Assembly (NCBI GenBank): GCA_024663395.1
Contig: JANFAH010000004.1
Coordinates: forward strand, 2,542,001-2,606,000
Source: Pisolithus tinctorius
Lineage: Eukaryota > Basidiomycota > Agaricomycetes > Boletales > Pisolithaceae
Length of the DNA: 64,000 nucleotides
Direction of reading: 5' to 3'
The notes below the pieces were generated by a model. The model was given only the letters and a program-made list of their open reading frames with translations, made no database searches and was not told the origin of the DNA. Made by a program: the position numbers and the translations under genes. Shown one piece after another: positions 52,286 through 64,000 of this stretch. Numbering within the stretch: the first letter of the stretch is position 1; the number at the start of each line of letters is the position of its first letter.

Positions 52286-53039
52286 ATGTCCAGGAAACAG
52301 GGGTACGTCGTGTCGAGCTGAGTGCTAGCGCCCAGTGTCAACGTTTCGTTCAACGGTGGCGTGTGGTCGACTGATAGGCGCTCGTCGGCGTGAGACTTGG
52401 GTACGACCACAGTGCAATCTCATCAGTCTGGCGCAGCAGCGGTCTCACACAGGCTTCCAGCAGGGAAAGCACCCAGATCAAGTTACTAAGATCCCTGTGG
52501 CGATGGCTAACATTTGTAAGTCCAAACATGTGCACGCAGGCCGATAGTATGTCCACCCTATCACGACCTTAATGATCTCAGGCAATGGTCCACGTGTTCA
52601 AGACCCTGATTGTAGACACTAGCACTTCTAGCGTTGGACCTCCCCGTTTCACGGAACCAGCATCTTCACATTCTCTTTGGGTGGACCCTCTCCCGGCCCG
52701 CAAAACCGACCCCTCGATAAGCGGAATATATCACTGCCCCCTCGTTCATATATATCACGCAATCCGGGGATACATCTTCATGGTAACGAACTTCCTAAAC
52801 GCTCTGGCTTTATTACTCAAGCGACCCGACCGGTTGACCCGGTCATCGGAGCGGAACAGCAGATGCAAATTATATCACCACGTAGAACGTTCCTCACAGT
52901 TATGTTCCTGGAAGGCAGTGGCTACATACTTGGGACGCAACATGCTGCATATACTTGATGAATCAGGCTGCGATCAGATCGCGGTCAGAGTCCGCCACAT
53001 CAAGCCAGCCAGATCATGGAGCCAAAAGGCAATAATCCA
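52286..53039. other. Spacer upstream of thioesterase A
   Basis: About 750 bases. On the minus strand 52290-52420 stays open and continuous with the thioesterase apart from one base (SHADERLSVDHTPPLNETLT, LGASTQLDTTYP), so the protein could start further upstream than annotated. Beyond about 52480 I see nothing convincing. Confidence 0.35.
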
Positions 53040-55704
<2,665 letters not shown>

Positions 55705-56059
55705 ATTAGGATGATGCACTACAGTTCAGGAAATTTTTGTTAGACCCTATGAGTTAGAGATCGTATTGGGGTGGGTCGTTAGCACTGTTGTGATTGTCAG
55801 CGATTCACAGGAAGAGTAGATATGAATCTTAGAAAGCAAGCAAAGAAGGGCAACGATGCGGACATGTGGTGTACACTGGGTGTTCACATCGGCAAAGACT
55901 CGTATTGGTAAAAGTTATCGGGCATCCAGGACATTTCCGGAAAGGGAAAGTCTTTCCCACTTCACTATAGCACTCGATCGAAGTGCAGTTCTTCAATCAA
56001 GTGAGTCCTTCAACCCTTTCGTTAGTACTCCAGCAAGGGATCCAGTCTAATACAGGTGC

Positions 56060-57004
56060 CGCTTAAGTGACAGTGGATCAGCGACCTATCTCCTCATGTT
56101 GTGCCCACGAAGTGACCCACCGCTCGTTTGGTGGGGCTCCAAAAACTAACGCGAACGCAGCCGAGTTTCTGCCTAACGGTACTCAGACATTTGTGAGGGT
56201 GTTTGTTCACACTCTTGTTCACGCAGCTATACTCTGCTGGGCAAGAGAGGGGGGTATGCATGGGGTCTATATATGTCATCTTGAAACCGAGACACAGGCT
56301 CCTTACGAATGTAGCAAATATGATCAGAACCATAGGACTCTGGAAGCCTAATGAGCTCTCAAAATCTTGTCTCCTTGTACGGTATGTGGGTGTCAGGACT
56401 GTCGTTGTCAGACTGGATTAGCCTCACCGACAACACGTTCCACCTCGTCCATTTGTCCCGACTGGAGGACTCGATGGATCGCACGCGCCTTGGACCGTTT
56501 GGATCTCGTCGACAGGGCCAGCTAGTCGTGTACTGCATTTAATTCCCCCCCGATGTTGGTTGCAAATCGTGCCCGACAATCATCCGCCGTAAAAGCCAGT
56601 TTCCAACACAGTTACACTATCTGGTGCGGTTCAACAGGAATACCGTGATTGGCCTGTCGGCGGTAAGGTCAGCTCAGAGAAGTCTGATATTATCTCCCCT
56701 CACCTTGAATGACCACCCCGATGCCCCTTGGAATGCTCATAATCCAAAAAAATCTTTGGACGTATGGCAGCCGATGCGCAGGAACCTTATTTGCTTCGTG
56801 ACAATAGTTCTTCAGAGGTTGTGTCAGTAGCAAAAGCTGGGTGGCGTCCAGCGCAGCAGTACCTAGGGTACTACTAAAGGTATAGTCAAAAAATCCAGTC
56901 CCAGTGTCGAGAAACTGCCATGTCTGCCGCGATGAGCGCAACGACGAGACTACAACCAAGGACACGCCCAGAGGTTGACTTGAGGCCTAAGACGGCAATG
57001 GCCG
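56060..57004 (-). pseudogene. Wax-synthase-like membrane acyltransferase, fragmentary
   Basis: The best part is 56690-57004: GLKSTSGRVLGCSLVVALIA, then FFDYTFSSTLGTAALDATQL, LLLTQPLKNYCHEANKVPAH, VQRFFWIMSIPRGIGWSFK. This matches the N-terminal half of fungal wax-synthase-domain proteins, with the telltale '...LLLT...RFFW...RGIGW' pattern. Two one-base changes are needed (near 56893 and 56722). Downstream, FGAPPNERW near 56140 may be the later 'FG' block, but the rest is unreadable and no stop can be fixed. It may be a decayed gene or a gene with many errors. 55705-56059, towards the helicase, shows nothing else. Confidence 0.45.
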
Positions 57005-57887
57005 GTGCAAGGCATTAGGAAATGATAAAAAGTACACCCATCGGCTGACACGACCAACTTGTATGGGGGAGATGATCAAGAATGCTCCACACCAGAAGTG
57101 TGCTCTACAGCTGTCCATGCGTATAGTCACACACCAAACATTTTAGAACGCTTGCATCTGCCACTCAGTTGTATCCTGAACTATTCGCTTGGGTCACCTG
57201 CTGTTAGCATCGCGTGCAAAAGGGGGAGGCTTTGCCACCGGGGACCTTGCTTGCTACGGAGGAGACGACGTTCAGGGTTTTCTAACGGCGCGGACGCATT
57301 AATTATTTGTTCACCGCTTAGTTGGGAAGGTAATGGTATGCGATCGGTGGCGCATGGCGGGTTGGGCAGTGTCGATATTGTCATACCGTAACTCGAAGTG
57401 GGGGATGGGGTAGTAAAAGGGGCTGATAATCAGGAGGTGACTGTGAACCCGGCCACAGGAACGAACGTATGCCAGCTCACAATCTCCTAATGGTGTAGGA
57501 ATAGTGAAAGGGGCTGGATTGTGAACAAATCAGGCACGTGCTGGTTCCTATGTACGTTTTGCACACGAAGCCAACACCGGGTGACCTTGCTTTGCAAGCA
57601 AGGTGATAATATGTACCACCTTATCTATTTTCCCCCACACTGTGTAAGAGACCTAAAAGGTACTTTTGTCAGACAGTATTGGAATGATAAGTAGTGACCT
57701 GTACTTACCTCAAAAATTTCACTCCTCAAGGGAGGGTGATGATCTTCAAGTGACCACCTACGGCGAAGGCTTGCAACGTCGGAGTGTCACAGAGAGGTAA
57801 GATCATACGTTCCGTAAATTCACGGCTTCAAACTGACGACAGGCAGAATTCCGCGTACGGGTATAGTAAATCCAGGCAGCCTTCTAT
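57005..57887. other. Spacer between the wax-synthase-like remnant and the ITPase gene
   Basis: About 880 bases. A minus-strand open frame at 57181-57384 (RIPLPSQLSGEQIINASAPL) could be a lost 5' exon of the wax-synthase-like gene, but this cannot be shown. A short phrase AGTGAAAGGGGCTG / AGTAAAAGGGGCTG recurs near 57412 and 57507. Confidence 0.35.
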
Positions 57888-58735
57888 CTAGGCAGTCGAT
57901 ATAGTAGCCAGGTATGCTTTTAGCTTATCCAATGCACGATATCTGTGCGATATGATGTTCTTTTCCTCCTTTGACATTTCCGCATAACTTGCTTGGCAGT
58001 GGGTGGGATAGTCGGCTGGGAAGAACGGAGACTCACGTTTTGTCAAATCCGACAGGCTGGAAAACAGCATCCCAACCGAAGACAGGGGGGCCTCTCGCGG
58101 GCACGATTGTGCCATCGGTGCGCCCTTCAAAGAGGAGAGGTTCAGAGCCAGGACCCGCGCTATAAGCGAAAGTGCACAGTGCGTAAGCTTCCTTAGTCTT
58201 CGAAACCGACCAAGAGCTTATTCAAGCCTTGCGTAGAATATTGTCACTGTCGAAGACTATAGGAGATCATGTAGAACAAACCTTCGTGACCAAGGTTTTT
58301 CATAAAGTGTTTTATGTATGGCCCAGGTAACCCGTTCAATGCCTTGTAGCAAAGTGCCGTGTCCTCTGTGATGCATGCACGTCCAAGCTACCGGAGAAGT
58401 GATGATCATTGGTCGGTAACCACTGCTGTAGACACGACCTACCAACTCAGCAGCTCGCCGGCATTTTGCGATGGCTATTTCTTGTGTAGTGCCTTGTAGC
58501 TCGGGAACTGGCCAAGGAGTGATGCAGTTAGATCGATGTTAGTGTCATTAAATAGAGTCCGTCAACTTGCTATCGAGATCTGCATGAATCTATCTCTATC
58601 GGAACACCTTGCGAGAGAATATATTTCGTCTCTAACAATTTATTTGGGTTTCCAGTAACGAAGGCTGCACGCTGTGGTTAGAAGCAGTACATTGAAAGAC
58701 TGGAAGAAGCTTTTACTCAATCTTTTGATGGACAT
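57888..58735 (-). CDS. HAM1: Inosine triphosphate pyrophosphatase (HAM1/ITPA)
   Basis: Removes ITP, XTP and dITP from the nucleotide pool by hydrolysis to the monophosphate. Easily missed because it is split into small exons with frame noise. Read on the minus strand: [20 protein letters not shown] (substrate loop, about 58650), [130 protein letters not shown], stop TAG 57888-57890. Every family block is present in order. One extra base near 58215 (GFED/EAYAL) breaks the frame. The start is uncertain: ATG 58733-58735 is the nearest candidate. Confidence 0.82.
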
Positions 58736-59100
58736 GGGGGTCTCAAGGCTGAGTGATGTGATTTGTAGATGGTTTGTCCAACTGGACAATCTATGATTGA
58801 ACCGGTTCGGATGCGGACAAACCAGTTTTAGCTGATGCATCATGGCTGGCACGTTCTCTTGCTGCATGCCGGCTTGGTCCTTTACTAGCGCTGGAGGATC
58901 GCTTAAGTACAACTTTAACCTCGACGGACAGCTTCTTGGAGGTTCTCCAAGCTATTCTGAAGACTACTCTTGCAAGGCCTTTCGACTCTCCATTGGGAAG
59001 TTCAATTTTGCGCCTCCTGGCACTCACGAGGCAGTGACGGACAACGTTTCAACTTTCTTCACCTGCGACCTTCGCAGGCACGCACAACGGGATTACAACC
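58736..59100. promoter_or_regulatory. Divergent promoter region, ITPase / Boi-type scaffold
   Basis: About 365 bases between the probable start of the minus-strand ITPase gene and the ATG of the + strand scaffold gene. No TATA box or other motif is clear. Confidence 0.4.
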
Positions 59101-62100
59101 ATGCCAGAATATGTTTATGCACTTCACGACTTTCATCCAGAGAATGACGACGAGATAGCTTTCCGAGTTGGAGAACCCATTGAGATCGTAGAGAAGGACG
59201 AGCAGTATGGTGACGGCTGGTGGCAGGTAAGCTGACTTCTATTGCTGTCATTAGCCTCAAGATGCTGCACGTGGCCCCTTCCCGCAGCCCAGGCGTGCAG
59301 TGTGTTATGCCTTGCTATCTTCTGGGGAAGACATGATGCAACAATTCGACTGATCTATTACTCTCTTAGGGTCGGAACTTAGAGGGTAAAATTGGTCTCT
59401 TTCCGGGTAATTACACGACCCCGGCAGAGCCAATTTCCACTCAGTCTAGTTCCTTACGGCCATTTCCAGAGGAGTCAGAATCGACGTCATTAACCGGAGG
59501 CGAACTAGAATCTAAGATAGGTGTTGCTGTGGAAGGTCCGAGCTCGGCCGAGGGGGAGGTGATGAAAGCCACAATGACCGATGTCCAAAAAGCAATCGAG
59601 CAGCTCGGGAATAACGACAACGACCGCGACGGTGCTGGAAGCTTCAGCTTTGCAAGTAGTCGAGATGGGGATACCGATGACTGGGCAGACGGACGGGGAA
59701 ATAGGAGTCGCAAACGGCGGCAATGGCTGGCATCGCAATGCGCGAGACAAGTTGGCGCAGGAAGCGCGCAAGGTTGTTGAAGAGAAAGCAGCGGCTGAGG
59801 CGGCCTTGCGATCGGCTCCCCCAATCGACGTTGAGCTGAGCGACGAGAGCGAAGGCGAAGATGACGATAGGTGCTTTACAACACTTGCAGAACATGCACT
59901 TCACGCATGATCATCCTCATATCCCTGAAGAAGATGAAGAAGAATTCTCGCGCCGGCAGTCTTCAGAGAGATCGCAAACGCAATGATTCCACGGACACAT
60001 CCTCTGCCATTCTTCCTCCAGAAGACGTCCCAATACCAAAGAGAGATTCTACAAGCCTCAAGGAAATCTTTGGAGAAAGCGGCGGCCTGTGTTTCAAGTT
60101 CACTACCTCGTTCTTCTCGCTCGCCAGCTACCCGATAGGCAACGTTCCCCTCCACTGCTGCCCACTCCAACCTCCGCCAATGTGCCAGGTACCCAAGCAC
60201 CGCGACCGCCATCAGCGAATCTAGTGCCGTTACCTGCCAGTCCTACACCAAGCGCTCAAGTGACGTGTACCTCTAATTCGGCACGCGATGGACGCGAGAT
60301 ACTTAGTGGACTTCCTTCCCCCACCCTAACCGCTGGTAGTAGCCATCGAAACTCCGCTCAGCCTTCGAAGCATAATTCAGCGCTATCCATCAAATCCGCA
60401 ACGACCACGTCGCAGTCACAACCACAGGACATGGAGAATGAGATCAAATCAGCTTCTCCGTCCTGAATGGAGTGTCGAGGACTGTCGTCGACTGGCTCAA
60501 ATCTAAGGGTTTCGGTCAGGATGTATGCGACAAGTTCATCGGTAAGCAGCTAAATTATTTTAAGGGCACGCATGGAGTACTGATCTCGCTTTGACAACTT
60601 AGAGCAAGAGATCACTGGGGATGTCCTGCTTGAGCTCGATATCAACCTCCTCAAGACTGAAATTGGTATTGTCGCCTTTGGCAAGCGTATGCGTATCGCC
60701 AATGCCATAGCCGAGCTCCACCGCTCCCCAGCTGCCCCCATACCCGAGAACCAAGTTGCATCCTCGACACCGTCCCTCCCGCATTCGCAGTTGGCGTCAC
60801 CTAGTTCCCCCGGCGTATTCATACCCACATTCCCGTACGGCGTCTATAACGAATTCGTTGAACAGTCCATCGTTCGCCGCAAGCATGGTAAACGCCCAAG
60901 CAGCGATACCACCAAGCTCTGTCTTGCTGGGCGTGGGATCATCCCGGAAGTCCAAACCCAGATATCATGGCCAGTCCAATCCAATCACTCCCAACCGGAT
61001 GTCGAGCCTTTCTGGTACAGGTGCCAGCCTGAGCAATGCCTCTCCGAGGAATATCGGTGAGGGGGTCCGTCGACGGCAATGGTATCGCCGCAGGCATTGA
61101 GAAGGCTACGCTACTCGGGACCACTGGGTTAGGGCCTGAATATTCCACGGTCCGGGCAGTTGTCGCTGTCTCCCAGTGACCCTTCCCTTAATAAACATGA
61201 TGAAGAAACTGTCGTAGGGATCTGGCGCACTTACTGATGAAGATGAGCGTGGTGCTCTGAGCGACGTCAGTAGTTTCTTTCTCTATTTGGTCAAGTGATC
61301 TAATGGAATATGTTCTAGGGCGAGGCTGCTCGTTCTTCCTCACGACAACATCGTCGCTTGTTTGGACGTTCGACCGAATCGTCTGCGTCTGCGAAGGACA
61401 AAAGATCTTCGACTAACTTCCAAGGACGGTGCATCATCCGGTACTGCATCGCCGAGACCGATGCGAGCATCTTCGGACGAAGCATCTGTTGTCAGTCGTC
61501 CAAGCCGTGCCAAACGCAACGTGGATGTGGCCAATAAGGGAACGGAACGGTTGAGTCTGTTCGGAGCCACAGTTTCCAGCCTCGCTGGGAAAGTCTCGGA
61601 AGCCCCCGCCGAGGATCACTTCGTATGTCTTTTTCGTTCGATGTCTCAATTAGAGGCGTGGGCTCATTGTTGTCGCTCCATTAAAGGACAATACTGGACG
61701 ACAACGGATCGATGGAAAAGGGAGATAAACCCTCCTCGCTGGGCCTTTCGCGACTGTACAGGAAATCCTCTGGTCGTCCCTCCACATCAGATGGCAGGAT
61801 TAGGCGGTGATGACCCCTTCAGGAAGGGCAAGTTCTCGCCTGACAAGACAAGGTTTCCTAGCCCCACCGGGGAAACCCAGCCAGAAAAAGACCGTGGTTC
61901 GAAAGACTCGGCGGCGCTTGTTAAGCGATCTCGCACCCTTTCTACCGCGGGGGCGACGAAGCCAGGCACACGTGCTCCCACTACTCTTACACCCGGCAAG
62001 AGTGTCATCGAGCAGATTGGCGAAGCTGATCACGCCGGATGGATGCGGAAGAAGGGTGATCACTATAACTCCTGGAAACTGCGGTACTTCATCATTAAAG

Positions 62101-63257
62101 GGCCACATTTATATATCTTGCGGACTAGTAGTAAGACGGTAAGGCTTTTAGTCTGTTTCTGGGTGTTTCGGGTATTCAAACACCACCCAGGAGACAAAGA
62201 TCAAGGGTTACATCAATGTCTCTGGCTACAAGGTCGTGGCGGATGAGAACGTTGATCCTGGACGTTATGGTTTCCGGATCATCCATGAAACAGACAAGAC
62301 GCACTCCTTCAGTTCAGACGAACAGATGGTTGTGCGTGAGTGGATGAAGGCTATCATGAAAGCCACCATTGGTAGAGATTATACGAGTTCGTGTCTACTT
62401 TTTTTCGGTACCTGTGGGAGATGCTGACTGCCTGCACAGAGCCTGTGGTATCCTCAGTGAATATCCCTACCATACCGTTGACAGTCGCACAAGCCATGAA
62501 CCCTGCGCCAAGACCCCCGTCGCCAACAGCACGGGACGCCATACAGAAGGCATTGAGGCGTGAAAACCCCAACCAGCTCTCGACGCGAGATGCCCGCGTG
62601 CTCATGAGACTGCCCTCGGAAGACAATCCCCAAGTGGAGGATTCCCAAGAAAAGGAGAAGTCGAGATTAGATCAAATCGTCTCCGCCATCAACGACACCA
62701 GTGAATCTAACTCGAGCTTATCGACTCCTAGAGGGTCCACACTAGCGCCACCTCGGCCGTTGAGAGAAGTTCGCCGGACAAACGTTCAGGTCAACGATGG
62801 TGTTGGTTTTATTTCATTTTTCGGTGCAATTCTATACATGCTGACGTTCTAGTAGCCCACTATTGACAATAGCTTGATCCCATGGGCCAATTCGCATCTG
62901 CCGCAACCACTCCAAGTAGTAGATCCTACTGGGCCGCTGTTCGGTGGCCTCGCTATCCTCCGACTAGCCGAATCCGTGGTAGGAAAATCGACGTCACCAC
63001 CCATTGCTGACTCGGCATTCCCGTCCGGACCTAGTGACGACAAATTGGAGGGCCTTTTCCGTCTTTTTGATTTCCTTCTCGACAACGACGTGAAAGTGGG
63101 GAATGTGAGCATAAATGATGTTCGGCAGGGCAAGAGAGACAAAGTGGTGCAGCTCTTGAAAGCGTTGAAGGCCTGGGAAGATAGACGTAAGGATATCCTA
63201 CGCTCGATGGGCCAAGGGTCAGCTCAGGGTGGTACGTTCATGACCCTGCGGAGATGA
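59101..63257 (+). CDS. Boi-type polarity scaffold with SH3, SAM and PH domains
   Basis: Cortical scaffold linking Cdc42/exocytosis and polarised growth, like yeast Boi1/Boi2. Start ATG 59101 (MPEYVYALHDFHPENDDEIA). SH3 domain: IAFRVGEPIEIVEKDEQYGD, GWWQ|GRNLEGKIGLFPGNYT (one intron). A Ser/Glu-rich linker follows. SAM domain about 60465-60730: VVDWLKSKGFGQDVCDKFI, EITGDVLLELDINLLKTEIG, GKRMRIANAIAELHR. PH domain about 62035-62380: GWMRKKGDHYNSWKLRYFII, then VSGYKVVADENVDPGRYGF. The C-terminal region ends in a conserved helical block (LEGLFRLFDFLLDNDVKVGN) and TGA 63255-63257. One-base shifts occur near 59690, 59985 and 60490 (WSVED/VVDWLK), all reversible. The reading is one gene with noise; the linker exons are approximate. 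Confidence 0.82.
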
Positions 63258-63528
63258 TGATCGATAAAGGAAGAGAAAACGACGATCCACACATGACATT
63301 TTACCCTGAGGTTATTGGACTCAGAACAGCATTCCCTTCGTTCCCTCTTTTACCACCCCTGAACAGATATAGTCACTCCTTTGCATTGAACTGGTATTTC
63401 GTTCTTTAATTTGGATACCCTGGATTTGGAGATCCGTATTTATTCCGGGTGCTTAGGTTAGGTTAAATGGCTAGCGAATGCGCATTTGAAAACAAGAAAG
63501 CTACAAGGTTCTATGAGGACGAGACAAT

Positions 63529-64000
63529 CTATAGCTTGGCAGGCGACTTCGGGGCTGAGCCTGGCATCTTGGTATGGACTCCAGAAGCTATGAGCCGGTG
63601 GTTTGTAGCATCCCAAATCTTCGGATAACATGAGAAACTGGAGGAAATCCACATGAGAAGGATGATGATATACCTCACAACGCGAGGTTAGTACTCTACT
63701 CCCGCAGCTCAGCGTTGTGGACACGATGCGGAGTCGGTCACCCCTGAAGAAAGGAGTGGATGGATAATGTGTGCGCACCGGAAGATTGATAGGGAGTTGG
63801 ACGTACACCATAGCTGGGGCATGGTACAACACGTTCAGGGATTTGGATACCCCGAATTCAGCGTGCCCTGTGGTTACCAGGCTAAGAAGTGCCATCGGCA
63901 TCGTCGAACAACTGGACAAATGTTAGCCACAGGCATTGACTACCAGTGTCCGATCGACATGCTTGTCTACCAACAACGCAGAACAACCGCCGTGCAGAGC
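63529..64000 (-). CDS. Hotdog-fold thioesterase, copy B, cut by the window end
   Basis: Second gene of the same family as 51441-52285. The 5' part lies beyond the window. Visible on the minus strand: LHGGCSALLVD (catalytic HGG loop, about 63965-64000), MALLSLVTTGHAEFGVSKSL, NVLYHAPAM, GDRLRIVSTTLSCGSRVLTS, then WDATNHRLIASGVHTKMPGS, ending at TAG 63529-63531. Three introns are visible, each with GT...AG ends. It keeps HGG, whereas copy A has HGA at the same place. Convergent with the Boi-type gene, 271 bases apart. Confidence 0.72.

Noticed and set aside
52840..52858. Hairpin GACCGGTTGACCCGGTC considered as a tRNA or terminator
   Set aside because: Too short and no cloverleaf or B box around it.
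56067..56351. 94-codon + strand frame
   Set aside because: Overlaps the minus-strand wax-synthase-like remnant and has no recognisable motif.

Overview
This window is eukaryotic, and almost certainly from a filamentous basidiomycete, probably an agaricomycete. Genes are packed closely on both strands and broken by many introns of about 50-70 bases with GT...AG ends. The gene set is fungal: KDM5, ALR/MNR2, BST1, DASH Spc19, KEX1, Boi-type scaffold, EMC6 and wax-synthase-like. I recognise no rRNA, tRNA, CRISPR or bacterial features.

Layout. 1-4230 (+): 3' part of a KDM5-type histone demethylase. 4577-7179 (-): CorA/ALR-type magnesium transporter. 7180-8932: spacer with decayed open stretches and a short direct repeat. 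8933-12262 (-): GPI inositol-deacylase. 12545-13466 (-): 14-3-3 protein. 14788-17585 (+): uncharacterised protein with paired cysteines. 17886-20491 (+): WD40-like protein, perhaps a NOL11/Utp8-type ribosome biogenesis factor. 20592-22981 (+): gephyrin-like molybdenum cofactor gene. The segment 19726-24182 is followed head-to-tail by a second copy, 24183-28658, whose genes are frame-broken. 29768-30715 (-): zinc-finger protein. 31253-31987 (-): Spc19. 32645-33803 (+): ER thioredoxin-like protein. 34019-34704 (-): mitochondrial uL13. 35597-38086 (+): KEX1. 38350-39388 (-): unknown protein sharing a 133-bp promoter with SMC5 (39522-44462, +). 44645-45849 (-): aspartate-semialdehyde dehydrogenase. 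46417-46870 (+): EMC6. 47426-48165 (+): DUF6593-like protein. 48376-51222 (-): TTC27-type TPR protein. 51441-52285 (-): hotdog thioesterase. 53040-55704 (-): DEAH helicase. 56060-57004 (-): wax-synthase-like remnant. 57888-58735 (-): ITPase. 59101-63257 (+): Boi-type SH3-SAM-PH scaffold. 63529-end (-): second thioesterase, partial.

The genes are mostly housekeeping and do not form a single pathway. Loose themes are ribosome biogenesis (NOL11-like, DEAH helicase, TTC27), chromosome biology (KDM5, SMC5, Spc19) and the secretory pathway (BST1, EMC6, KEX1, thioredoxin-like).

Two things stand out. First, the 4.45-kb tandem duplication carrying the molybdenum cofactor gene. Second, a window-wide scatter of one-base insertions and deletions inside conserved domains, where the correct frame resumes at once. 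The second pattern looks more like residual sequencing error than mass gene decay, and it limits how the duplication can be read. I found no convincing new multi-gene system.
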